Source of the DNA: Pararheinheimera marina
GTDB taxonomy: Bacteria > Pseudomonadota > Gammaproteobacteria > Enterobacterales > Alteromonadaceae
Reading direction: 5' to 3'
Length of the DNA: 64,000 bases
Assembly: GCF_042654345.1 (NCBI RefSeq)
Contig: NZ_JBHSGB010000005.1
Span: forward strand, 62,001 to 126,000
Shown: piece after piece, positions 52,657-60,528 of the stretch
Layout: each line of letters opens with the position of its first letter
How positions within the stretch are numbered: position 1 is the first letter of the stretch
Made by a program: the position numbers and the translations under genes
Notes under the pieces: generated by a model
The model's database searches: none
What the model saw: only the letters and a program-made list of their open reading frames with translations
What the model was told of the DNA's origin: nothing

Positions 52657-52685
52657 ACTTTAGCGAACAGTTGTACGCTAAACAA
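52657..52685 (-). promoter_or_regulatory. fabA promoter with embedded FabR-type operator
   Basis: On the minus strand, TTGTTT (52685-52680) and TAAAGT (52662-52657) are 17 nt apart. The operator AGCGTACAACTGTTCGCT at 52679-52662 fills the spacer and reaches the first base of the -10 box. This agrees base for base with the FabR consensus of the form AGCGTACAnnTGTTCGCT known from fabA and fabB of E. coli. FabR bound here would block RNA polymerase directly when unsaturated acyl-CoA/ACP is plentiful. Confidence 0.75.
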
Positions 52686-52741
52686 GTCCGATTAGTCGGA
52701 GCCGGTACATCGTCAGCCTCAACGCCAATTGTTACGCTGTT

Positions 52742-52999
52742 ATGACAGAACACGAAAAACGACCACTAACCAACGCAGAAAAACAACAACGTTACCGCGA
52801 GCGGCAAAAAGGCTCGGGAAAGAAAGAGTTACGCGGCTATCTGACGCCGGAAGCTCTGGCCTGTTATCAGGAGATCCAGGAAAAAACCGACTGGAACGAC
52901 AGCACCTTACTCAGTAATGCTGTCCGTCTGATGTATGCCGCCCATAAGTTAGGCCAGATTGGCTTACTGAACGGCTGGTTGACCGAGCACAAAAAATAA
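52742..52999 (+). CDS. Small basic protein, possibly ribbon-helix-helix, unknown function
   Basis: This 85-residue protein has a strongly basic N-terminal third (NAEKQQRYRERQKGSGKKELRGYL) followed by two helices (PEALACYQEIQEKTDW and STLLSNAVRLMYAAHKLGQI). The short strand before two helices resembles a ribbon-helix-helix DNA-binding fold, but I have no family name. It is divergent from fabA, sharing the region that holds the FabR-type operator. The ATG at 52742 has no strong ribosome site. Confidence 0.65.
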   Translation: MTEHEKRPLTNAEKQQRYRERQKGSGKKELRGYLTPEALACYQEIQEKTDWNDSTLLSNAVRLMYAAHKLGQIGLLNGWLTEHKK

Positions 53000-53075
53000 C
53001 TTTGGCTTAACCCGAACCAGGGCTTCGGGTATACTGGCCGCCGTTTTGCCACGCGGCGTCAGTTGAGACTTAGTG

Positions 53076-53930
53076 ATGATTTTGTTTGTACGTGATTTAA
53101 CAGTCATAGATTTTTCCTACCTTTGCCAGCAGCGCGGTTTGCTCGGCGAGAGTTATATCGTGGATGTTGAGCTGCACGGCGAACTGGATCAGATGTCGAT
53201 GGTGCTGGATTTTGCCCGGGTGAAAAAAAGCATTAAAAAAGCCATAGACGAACTGGTAGACCACAAACTGGCCATTCCAGCCTTGTCTGACGCTACTGAT
53301 TTAATTCAGGCTCAGCGCTCCGTGGTGAAGTTTCAGTCCGCTCGTGGCCTGATCCAGGTTGCGTCTCCGGCCGATGCCTTTGTGGCTATTCCGGCCGAGC
53401 ACATCACTATGGAAAGCATCAGCGCTTACCTGACCGAACAAATAAAAGCCTTGTTACCGGACAATGTGTTGCAACTGGTGCTGACGCTGCGCACAGAGCA
53501 AGTCAGCGGTTTTAGTTACCACTACACCCATGGCCTGAAAAAACACGATGGCAACTGCCAGCGCATTGCGCACGGTCACCGTTCAACCATTCAAATTTAT
53601 CAGGACCAGATGTTGTCACCACGGCTGAACAAAACCTGGTGTGAGCGCTGGGAAGATATTTATCTGGGCTCTGCTGAAGATCAATGTGACGCGGCCGCTT
53701 TGCGTTATTTGCAGGCCGATCCTCAAGCACTGAATTTCTGTTATGACGCTCCGCAAGGCTACTTTGAAATTTCGCTGCCGGCAGCCATCTGTGAAGTAGT
53801 GCCGTGCGACACCACCGTAGAATGCCTGGCCGATTTTATTGCCACTGAGCTGAAGCAGCAATCGCCGACACATCAATTCAAAGTGGTGGCCTACGAAGGG
53901 GTTGGCAAAGGCGCAATAGGTTTTTCCTAG
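53076..53930 (+). CDS. Tandem 6-pyruvoyl/6-carboxy-tetrahydropterin synthase-like protein
   Basis: The 284 residues are two QueD/PTPS-type domains in a row. The N-terminal copy (VIDFSYLCQQRGLLGESYIVDVELHGELDQMSMVLDF) has lost the zinc HxH, reading GES instead of HGHS. The C-terminal copy keeps the likely metal ligands His152 (in YTHGL), His166 and His168 (in IAHGHRS) and a candidate catalytic Cys161 in GNCQR. Such proteins act on 7,8-dihydroneopterin triphosphate in queuosine or pterin pathways. No queC, queE or queF is nearby, so its actual substrate is unknown. GTG lies one codon upstream of the chosen ATG. Confidence 0.78.
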   Translation: MILFVRDLTVIDFSYLCQQRGLLGESYIVDVELHGELDQMSMVLDFARVKKSIKKAIDELVDHKLAIPALSDATDLIQAQRSVVKFQSARGLIQVASPADAFVAIPAEHITMESISAYLTEQIKALLPDNVLQLVLTLRTEQVSGFSYHYTHGLKKHDGNCQRIAHGHRSTIQIYQDQMLSPRLNKTWCERWEDIYLGSAEDQCDAAALRYLQADPQALNFCYDAPQGYFEISLPAAICEVVPCDTTVECLADFIATELKQQSPTHQFKVVAYEGVGKGAIGFS

Positions 53931-53944
53931 AGCCAGCTGAACGG

Positions 53945-53978
53945 TAAAAAAGCCTGATTATCAAGCAGGCTTTTTTGT
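53945..53978. terminator. Terminator between the PTPS-like and membrane hydrolase genes
   Basis: AAAAAAGCCTG / CAGGCTTTTTT is a perfect stem with a nine-base loop, usable by both convergent genes. Confidence 0.9.
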
Positions 53979-53986
53979 TTTCCAGC

Positions 53987-55000
53987 TCAAATGCCAGGCC
54001 ATTGCGACAGAGGCAGCTCAGTCTGACTCCACATTCGTTGCCATAACCACGTCAGGCTCTGGCGGTTGAATGCAGGTCTTTGTGCTTGCTCAACCGCAAC
54101 GATCTGCCATTGCCCTTGCTGAAGTTTTGCGACGACAAAGCGGAAGTTGTAGTAAGGCGCCATCCCCATGCGTAAATCGGTCAGCACCAGTTGCTGCTGC
54201 TGTTGTTCCAGTTGGTAAAAGCCGGCGCTGAACCAATCCAATTGTTTCACCGCAGTCAAAGTTGCAAACTGCGTGCGTAGCGCAGAGTCGCGCGCAAAGG
54301 CTTGCCATCGAATGGGGTTGTCGCCGTCAAACACAGAATAATAGCCTTCCAGGTACTGGTTCTCTTGCATCACCAGCACCCGCCACAGCGCCGTGTTAAA
54401 TGGCGTGGCAGTGACCAGTACATGCGCCGATGGCTGCTGCTCTTTAGCAAGCTGCGCTGTGGCTTTTTCACTGACCAGCCATTGAGTGGCTAAACCAAGC
54501 AGCAGGTAAACACTACTGAGCGACAACCCATAGAGGTTCCCCCGACTTGCTGGCCTTGCGAGGCAGCTCCCAACACCAAGCAGTAACAACAGGGTGTAAA
54601 GCGGGTCAATCACAAACACACTGCCAGTGCCATAAGGTGTGTTGCTAAAAGGCAGCGCCAGCTGAGTGCCGTAAATAGTTAAACTGTCCAGTAGTGGATG
54701 GCTGATCAACACGGCGCCAACGGCCAGAGTGAAGCGAACCCACCAGTCAGGCCGACTCCAGTACCTGGCCAGTAACCAGCCAAGCAGCGGCGATAGCAAC
54801 GCCAGGTAAAACAGCGCGTGCGTTTCTGTTCTGTGCCCCGTCATATTGCTTAACGGGTCGCCTCGCTCAATCAGCACGTCGAGGTCCGGTGCGGTACCGA
54901 GTACGGCCCCAAGCACTATGGCTTTGCGGATGCCGATTTGCTTGTGCAGCAACGCCACACTGACGCTGCTACCCAGTGCGATTTGGGTTAATGAATCCAT
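53987..55000 (-). CDS. Membrane-bound metal-dependent hydrolase (YdjM/DUF457 family)
   Basis: This 337-residue protein begins MDSLTQIALGSSVSVALL, followed by APDLDVLIE and GHRTETHALFYL, the His/Asp motifs of the YdjM/LexA-regulated membrane hydrolase family. It has about five TM helices and a C-terminal soluble region. The family is predicted to hydrolyse a lipid- or membrane-linked substrate, but no activity is established. Its ATG directly follows the M61 peptidase stop codon (TAAATG), so the two are co-translated. Confidence 0.85.
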   Translation of the reverse strand: MDSLTQIALGSSVSVALLHKQIGIRKAIVLGAVLGTAPDLDVLIERGDPLSNMTGHRTETHALFYLALLSPLLGWLLARYWSRPDWWVRFTLAVGAVLISHPLLDSLTIYGTQLALPFSNTPYGTGSVFVIDPLYTLLLLLGVGSCLARPASRGNLYGLSLSSVYLLLGLATQWLVSEKATAQLAKEQQPSAHVLVTATPFNTALWRVLVMQENQYLEGYYSVFDGDNPIRWQAFARDSALRTQFATLTAVKQLDWFSAGFYQLEQQQQQLVLTDLRMGMAPYYNFRFVVAKLQQGQWQIVAVEQAQRPAFNRQSLTWLWQRMWSQTELPLSQWPGI

Positions 55001-56779
55001 TTACGCCGTGACTCCAAGCCAGTTGTGCACCAATTCGGCATTCTCGGCGTGCAGCATCATTAACGACTCCTTGGCCAGCAGAACGGGGAATTTCAGTTCC
55101 AGCAGCCGTTGTCGACGAAACAGATGCAGAGACAGCAGGCTACCTGGTTCAGCGTCTGCCAACACCTGCAACAGGGTCGTTTCATTCACCTTTTTGTGAT
55201 TAGCTGCGATGATAAGATCCTGCGCCATCAAACCTGCTTGATGCGCTGCAGACCCCACTAACACCTGCTGCACAAGCACAGCGTCGGTCGCCGCGGCTGT
55301 CGCAGCGCCCCAATCCCGTGGCGGGTAACTCAGAGTGCCTGGACCTGACCAGTCTTTGCTATGTTGACGGGCACGAAAGGACGCAGCCAGACCAAGCAAT
55401 GGCAGGCATTGCTTCAGTGGCAAAGGCGCCGTCTGATACACCCAGGCATCCAGCTCAGCAGCAATAGCAGTGCCGGCATAGTCTTGCGTCAGCTCGATAA
55501 ACCCCTGTTCCTGACTGCCTTGGCCTGACACGCCAAAGGCTTGCCAGGCACGCTGCATCAGCGCTTCCAACGAAAGCCCACTGGCTTGCAGTCTGGCCTG
55601 CAGACAAAGGGCTATCAGGCTGCCTTTAAGGTAATAACTGGTCACTGCATTAGGGGCGTTTTCATCCTGCTTATAGTATTTGGTCCAGGCATTAAAACTG
55701 CTGTCTGCCACCGACTGCACCGCCTCGGCAGGGACAAGCTGCACTTTGTTGATGTTTTGTTCCAGCAGCCTGAGGTATTGAGGCAAGTCGATCTTTCCGC
55801 TGCGGATAAGCGCCAGGTCGTCAAAGTAGGAGGTGAAGCCTTCGTACAGCCACAGCTGAGCTGTGTATTGCTCGGCATGCAACTGATACGGAAAAAATTG
55901 CGCTGGTTTGGCCCGTTTGACCCACCAGGTATGGAAGTATTCATGGCTGCACAGGCCCAAAAAGGTCCTGTAAGCGTCAGTGCTTTCTTCTGGCCGCAAC
56001 GGGTGTGGCAAATCCTGATGACTAAGCAAAAGCAGGGTAGAGTTCATATGCTCCAGGCCGCCATAGCCTTTGTCCGTCACCCAGCTTAAAAACCAGTACT
56101 CGGTTAAATCTGCCGGTAAACCGCCAAACACCTCAAGCTGGCGTTGGCACACATCCGTCAGATCCGTGCAAAGCCGAGGCAAGTCCGCCGTCGGTTCACC
56201 GGCAAGCACCATGTAGTGGGGGACACCGGCCACATCAAACTGCTGACATTGCAATTTACCCAGCAGCAAAGGGCTGTCGATGAGCTGCTGATAATGGTCC
56301 GCATGGTAAAAGCCCTGGCCTAAGAAGCCCGTTTCGGCATCACGGCGCAGTCCTGTAGCGACTTGCCAGTCGCAAAGCCCTGGCGCTGTAATTTCAAGCT
56401 CTAGTGAGCATTCAGTCTGGTCTGTCACCGCCAGACAAAGCGCACAAGGATTCAACGCCGCAAGTTGATCGTCCAGGTAATTACCCCGCACCGATAAGTC
56501 AAAGGCGTACACCAGATACTCAACCTGTACAGGTAAGCCCCGGTGAGCAAGCTGCCAGCGCTGTTTATCCAGTTGCTGTACCCTTAACGAGCCCTTGGCA
56601 TCGGACGCAGACAACGGCTGCAGGTGCTTGGCGTAATCACGCACCATATAACTTCCCGGGATCCAGGCCGGCAAACTAAGTTCAGCGGGATCCGCCGATG
56701 CTGGGGTGAAGTCAAGCCGCACCCTGACCAGGTGGGCTACAGGGTCTATCAGCGCGATCTGGTAACGGACTTTGGTCAT
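55001..56779 (-). CDS. M61 family metallopeptidase (glycyl aminopeptidase-like) with PDZ domain
   Basis: This 592-residue cytosolic-looking enzyme has the zinc motif HEYFH at residues 279-283 (CSHEYFHTWWVKR) and the downstream third-ligand glutamate in LWLYEGFTSYFDDL. The N-terminal half is the beta-sandwich of M61 (PAWIPGSYMVRDYAKHLQ). A C-terminal PDZ domain (about 490-570, VLVGSAAHQAGLMAQDLIIAAN) completes the usual layout. Known M61 enzymes prefer N-terminal glycine or alanine. No signal peptide is visible. GGAG lies upstream of the ATG. Confidence 0.9.
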   Translation of the reverse strand: MTKVRYQIALIDPVAHLVRVRLDFTPASADPAELSLPAWIPGSYMVRDYAKHLQPLSASDAKGSLRVQQLDKQRWQLAHRGLPVQVEYLVYAFDLSVRGNYLDDQLAALNPCALCLAVTDQTECSLELEITAPGLCDWQVATGLRRDAETGFLGQGFYHADHYQQLIDSPLLLGKLQCQQFDVAGVPHYMVLAGEPTADLPRLCTDLTDVCQRQLEVFGGLPADLTEYWFLSWVTDKGYGGLEHMNSTLLLLSHQDLPHPLRPEESTDAYRTFLGLCSHEYFHTWWVKRAKPAQFFPYQLHAEQYTAQLWLYEGFTSYFDDLALIRSGKIDLPQYLRLLEQNINKVQLVPAEAVQSVADSSFNAWTKYYKQDENAPNAVTSYYLKGSLIALCLQARLQASGLSLEALMQRAWQAFGVSGQGSQEQGFIELTQDYAGTAIAAELDAWVYQTAPLPLKQCLPLLGLAASFRARQHSKDWSGPGTLSYPPRDWGAATAAATDAVLVQQVLVGSAAHQAGLMAQDLIIAANHKKVNETTLLQVLADAEPGSLLSLHLFRRQRLLELKFPVLLAKESLMMLHAENAELVHNWLGVTA

Positions 56780-56828
56780 CCCTTATACTCCAAGGTGTTG
56801 ATTTGGTTCTTTATCACTGGAGTATTGT

Positions 56829-57179
56829 ATGGCCTCTGAAACTATTTTTTCCAAAATAATTCGTCGGGAGGTTCCGGCGACCATTTTGTACCAGGATGAA
56901 TTGGTCACCGCGTTTAAGGATATTCATCCGAGAGCACCCACCCATATCCTGATTGTGCCCAATGTACTGATCCCGACGGTGAATGACGTGGAAACCGAAC
57001 ACGAAGCGGCTTTAGGCCGGATGTTCACTGTGGCAAGAAAACTCGCTGCTGAAGCGGGCATTGCAGAAAACGGCTACCGGTTGATTATGAACTGCAATCA
57101 GCACGGTGGTCAGGAGGTGTTCCATATCCATATGCATTTGGTTGGCGGCAAAGCATTAGGTGCAATGTTAAGCCGTTAA
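56829..57179 (+). CDS. hinT: HIT family nucleotide hydrolase (HinT)
   Basis: HinT hydrolyses AMP-lysine and related phosphoramidates in the cytoplasm. The 116 residues carry the HxHxH motif with His99, His101 and His103 (QEVFHIHMHLVGGK), and the upstream TIFSKIIRREVPATILYQDELV-like start of bacterial HinT. GGAG is seven bases before the ATG. It is divergent from the M61 gene. Confidence 0.92.
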   Translation: MASETIFSKIIRREVPATILYQDELVTAFKDIHPRAPTHILIVPNVLIPTVNDVETEHEAALGRMFTVARKLAAEAGIAENGYRLIMNCNQHGGQEVFHIHMHLVGGKALGAMLSR

Positions 57180-57238
57180 TCTAGGCAAAATACTGAAAAA
57201 TCACTACAATTTGCCTCCAAACCACGCCGGAGATTGTA

Positions 57239-57637
57239 ATGACAGACCAAGCACAAGTTGCTAAACGCATTGAATACGCCCTGACCAGGGTGACAAAAAC
57301 TGTATTTCCAGGACGCACCAACCACCACAATACCTTGTTCGGTGGCGAAGCTCTGGCTTGGATGGATGAAGTTGCTTTTATCGCCGCTACCCGTTTTTGT
57401 CGTAAACCGCTGGTCACCGTCTGTTCGGATCGGGTGGATTTTAAAGAATCTATTCCTGCCGGAACTATTGTTGAGTTGGTTGCCCGTATCGAACACGTTG
57501 GCCGCACCAGTATAAAAGTGAATGTCGATATTTTTGTCGAAGACATGTATCACGACGACCAGCACAAGGCCATCTCCGGCAGCTTTACCTTTGTGGCTTT
57601 AGGCCCGGATCGCAAACCAACGCCAGTGCTGAGTTAA
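57239..57637 (+). CDS. Acyl-CoA thioesterase, YciA-like
   Basis: This 132-residue hotdog enzyme hydrolyses acyl-CoAs. The motifs GRTNHHNTLFGGEALAWMDEVAFIAA (the Asp of MDE is the catalytic acid) and TVCSDRVDFKESIPAGTIVEL are conserved in the YciA/BACH group. It is likely a small hexamer or tetramer. GGAG is seven bases before its ATG. It follows hinT by 59 nt and may be in the same transcript. Confidence 0.88.
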   Translation: MTDQAQVAKRIEYALTRVTKTVFPGRTNHHNTLFGGEALAWMDEVAFIAATRFCRKPLVTVCSDRVDFKESIPAGTIVELVARIEHVGRTSIKVNVDIFVEDMYHDDQHKAISGSFTFVALGPDRKPTPVLS

Positions 57638-57707
57638 GCAAGACTTGAGCTTTAGGGTGCCCGGCAGTAAAGTGGTCTGAGTTCCACAACAACAGGGCAC
57701 CATAATA

Positions 57708-58175
57708 ATGAAAACAGTGCAACAATGGTTCGCTGAATACGGCGAAAGCCATCAAAACCCCACCAATAAACTGATCCACTGGCTGGCCGTCCCGGTGATT
57801 TATTTCACTGTGTTTGGCATTTTATGGCAAATCCCAATGCCGTTTAGCCTGTTTGCCGAACAACAAATCACCTGGCCTTTGCTACTGGCAGTGCCGGCAC
57901 TGGCGTTTTATTTCAGCCTGTCCTTTGCCATTGGTTTGGGCATGACGATTTTTACCACCTTAGTGGTCTGGTTGATCCGCTTGTACCAGGCCGAGGTCAG
58001 TCCGGACATTTGGGTACTGTCGGTCGCACTTTTCGTGATTGCCTGGGTGTTTCAGTTTATCGGCCACAAAATTGAAGGCAAAAAGCCATCATTTTTTAAA
58101 GACTTGCAGTTTTTGCTAATAGGCCCAGCCTGGTTGCTTGGCTTTATACTGCGTCGACTTGGCGTGCGGTATTAA
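57708..58175 (+). CDS. Mpo1-like (DUF962) membrane protein
   Basis: This 155-residue protein has four TM helices and the motifs YGESHQNPTNKLIHWLAVP near the N-terminus and FIGHKIEGKKPSFFKDLQFLLIGP near the C-terminus, matching the Mpo1/YGL010w family. Yeast Mpo1 is an iron-dependent dioxygenase that shortens 2-hydroxy fatty acids; the histidines here (His22 and the GH pair) are the ones seen in that family. Whether the bacterial protein has that activity is unknown. The ribosome site is weak. Confidence 0.85.
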   Translation: MKTVQQWFAEYGESHQNPTNKLIHWLAVPVIYFTVFGILWQIPMPFSLFAEQQITWPLLLAVPALAFYFSLSFAIGLGMTIFTTLVVWLIRLYQAEVSPDIWVLSVALFVIAWVFQFIGHKIEGKKPSFFKDLQFLLIGPAWLLGFILRRLGVRY

Positions 58176-58296
58176 TAGCGTACAGAGCCGCTTGCGACTA
58201 ACGGAGCTTCTGTCGGGATTAAAGCCCAGCGGAAGCCACTCAAGCACTTGCTGGCTCAGTTACAATAGCCTAGTGTTTTTCCGGACCTGAACTGCC

Positions 58297-59379
58297 TTGC
58301 AAAAATTTTTTGAAGATCGCCATCGTTTGTTCTGGCTTTTGCATTCGCTTGGCTGGGCAGGTTTTGCCTTTATCAGTTACCTGGGCTCTTTATTTCAGGA
58401 GCTGCGCTCCGCCTATTGGATAGTGGTCGCGCTGGATGCCTACGCTGGTTGGTTATTGACTATTCCACTGCGTTATCTGTTCCAGCGGATCTGGCATTGG
58501 GAGCCTTGGAAAATGCTGCTCAGCCTGCTGCTGTTTGCACTGGCTGTTGCTGCGATCTGGACAGTGTTTCGAAACTTCAACTACTGGGAAATTTACCGGC
58601 ACGGTTTCAGACCGGACAGCTGGACTCAGTATTTCCGCCAGACCACAGTCGGTTTTTACGTTATTTTAAGCTGGAGTGGCTTGTACTTTGGTATCAAGTA
58701 CTACCAGACATTGCAACAAGAGAAGCAGAAGTCACTGACCGCCAGCAATAAAGCGCATGAAGCGCAGTTGAAGATGCTGCGTTATCAGCTCAACCCGCAC
58801 TTTTTGTTTAATACGCTCAATGCAATATCGACTTTGGTCTTATTAAACGAATCCGACACAGCGAATAAAATGTTAGTGCGCCTGAGTGACTTCCTGCGTT
58901 ACTCACTGTACAAGGACCCGATTAAAAAGGTGCCGTTGCAACAGGAACTTTATGCAGCGAATTTGTATCTGGAAATCGAGAAGGTGCGGTTTTCAGAGCG
59001 ACTGACCATCATTTATGACATTGACGAAGCGGCTGACGACGCTCTGGTGCCGAGTTTAATACTGCAACCTCTGGTCGAGAATGCGATTAAGTATGCGGTC
59101 GCAACTCAAACTGCTGGCGGCAAAATTATGATCGCCGCGCAAAAATTTGGCCATGATCTGCTGATTGAAGTGGCAGACGATGGTCCAGGCATGGTGCTGA
59201 CGGACGGCTTGCCCAAAGGTGGGGCAGGTGGCGTAGGTTTAGTAAATACCAAAGAACGGCTGGCGGCCTTGTACGACCGTAACTTTTCTTTGGTGTTGAC
59301 GCATAACCAGCCACGAGGCCTGAAGGTCAATATCCGAATCCCTTTTGAAGTAGAGACGACTGATGAAACAGAAGCTTAA
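58297..59379 (+). CDS. LytS-type sensor histidine kinase (TTG start)
   Basis: This 360-residue inner-membrane kinase has four TM helices (about 10-130) and a His-kinase domain with the phosphorylated His168 in LNPHFLFNTLNAISTL, then an HATPase domain with EVADDGPGM and GGVGLVNTKERL. The gene must start at TTG 58297: an in-frame stop lies only nine bases upstream and no ATG is found before the first TM. It pairs with the LytTR regulator, which overlaps its end by 17 nt. The signal is unknown. Confidence 0.9.
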   Translation: MQKFFEDRHRLFWLLHSLGWAGFAFISYLGSLFQELRSAYWIVVALDAYAGWLLTIPLRYLFQRIWHWEPWKMLLSLLLFALAVAAIWTVFRNFNYWEIYRHGFRPDSWTQYFRQTTVGFYVILSWSGLYFGIKYYQTLQQEKQKSLTASNKAHEAQLKMLRYQLNPHFLFNTLNAISTLVLLNESDTANKMLVRLSDFLRYSLYKDPIKKVPLQQELYAANLYLEIEKVRFSERLTIIYDIDEAADDALVPSLILQPLVENAIKYAVATQTAGGKIMIAAQKFGHDLLIEVADDGPGMVLTDGLPKGGAGGVGLVNTKERLAALYDRNFSLVLTHNQPRGLKVNIRIPFEVETTDETEA

Positions 59380-60190
59380 GGTGATAGTAGTCGATGACGA
59401 GCCATTGGCTCGTCGTGGCATGCTGGTACGGCTGGCAGACTTCCCGGAACTGGACATCGTTGCTGAATGCGGCAATGGCGATGAAGCAGTACAGAAGATC
59501 CGTGACTTAGCACCGGATGCGGTGTTCCTCGACGTTGAAATGCCGGGCCTGGACGGCTTTGGTGTGCTCAAACAACTGCAGCAGATGCAAGTGACGTTGC
59601 CCTATGTGATTTTTGTCACTGCGTATGATCACTACGCGTTGAGCGCTTTTGAAGTACAGGCGCTGGATTATGTGCTGAAGCCTGTGGAAAAAGACCGCTT
59701 GTCCACCGCTGTCAATAAGCTACTGAAGAACTTTGATGCCCGTGACGATCAGCGCCACAAGGACCAGCTGGCCGCAGTGGTTGCACAACTGACAGGAGAG
59801 CAACGTGATCAGATCCTGCAGCGACTGGATAAAGCCGAACCTGTCATGAGCGACAAATACCCGGAAGCGATAAGCATCAAAGACAGTGGCGAAATTACCC
59901 GTGTTCCCGTAACAGCCATCGATTGGGTCGATGCTGCCGGTGACTACATGTGTATTCATACCAAAGATGGTCAAACCCATATTTTGCGCCGCACCATGAA
60001 AGAGCTGGAACAGGAACTGGACCCGAAATTGTTTGTGCGGGTGCACCGCAGTGCCATAGTCAATGTGAACACTATTGCTAAACTGCAAATGTTGGCCAAT
60101 GGTGAACATCAGCTGATGCTGACTAATGGTCAGGCGGTTAAAGTCAGCCGCAGTTACAAAGACCGGGTGAAAATGGTATTTAATTCCTGA
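59363..60190 (+). CDS. LytTR response regulator
   Basis: This 275-residue regulator pairs a receiver domain (Asp57 in VFLDVEMPGLDG is the phosphorylation site; acidic pocket VVDDEPLARRGM) with a C-terminal LytTR DNA-binding domain (residues about 170-275, with WVDAAGDYMCIHTKDG and FVRVHRSAIVNVNTI). LytTR proteins bind imperfect direct repeats. Translational overlap with the kinase fixes it as the cognate partner. Their target gene is not evident; the structured gap after it is not a LytTR gene. Confidence 0.93.
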   Translation: MKQKLKVIVVDDEPLARRGMLVRLADFPELDIVAECGNGDEAVQKIRDLAPDAVFLDVEMPGLDGFGVLKQLQQMQVTLPYVIFVTAYDHYALSAFEVQALDYVLKPVEKDRLSTAVNKLLKNFDARDDQRHKDQLAAVVAQLTGEQRDQILQRLDKAEPVMSDKYPEAISIKDSGEITRVPVTAIDWVDAAGDYMCIHTKDGQTHILRRTMKELEQELDPKLFVRVHRSAIVNVNTIAKLQMLANGEHQLMLTNGQAVKVSRSYKDRVKMVFNS

Positions 60191-60233
60191 TCTTTATGGA
60201 ACGAAAAGGGCGCCACACTGGCTAATACCGATC

Positions 60234-60433
60234 AGATAAGCAGTTTTTATGCAAAAACTGCTTATCTATTCTCGAGTTGGTTCAGCTGCAGCGGAAAAGG
60301 CAAAGCCCACGCAGACCCGCCGTGGATATATCCCTATAGGCTCCTGTTCGGCATCCATGCCTCACAGGGTCTGCTTAGTTCTCTGCCTTTCCTCGCCCTG
60401 GACGGACTTATCCGCTTCACTGTCTTAGTGAAG
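60234..60433. repeat. Structured intergenic element of stacked inverted repeats
   Basis: The 338-nt gap between the LytTR gene and pfkA holds no gene. It begins with a perfect 15-pair hairpin, AGATAAGCAGTTTTT / AAAAACTGCTTATCT (60234-60267). Next, GCAGACCC (60311-60318) pairs with GGGTCTGC (60367-60374), enclosing GGATATATCC (60324-60333) and GGCAT-CC-ATGCC (60350-60361). Then CTTCACT-GTCTT-AGTGAAG (60415-60433) follows. From memory, motifs like GGCATCCATGCC occur in dispersed intergenic repeats of marine gammaproteobacteria; this is unverified. Confidence 0.55.
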
Positions 60434-60462
60434 GTAAATTCCGATACTGCACCATAAAAAAT

Positions 60463-60491
60463 AATGCCAGTCAGCTTAACTGACTGGCATT
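60463..60491 (-). terminator. Terminator near the pfkA 3' end
   Basis: AATGCCAGTCAG-CTTAA-CTGACTGGCATT is a perfect twelve-pair stem. Reading from pfkA, the T-rich TTTTTTAT follows it, so it should end pfkA transcription. The strand facing the LytTR gene lacks a good T run. Confidence 0.8.
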
Positions 60492-60528
60492 AGCCACACT
60501 GGCGCCTTTTTTAATGCTCTGTCTGTAG

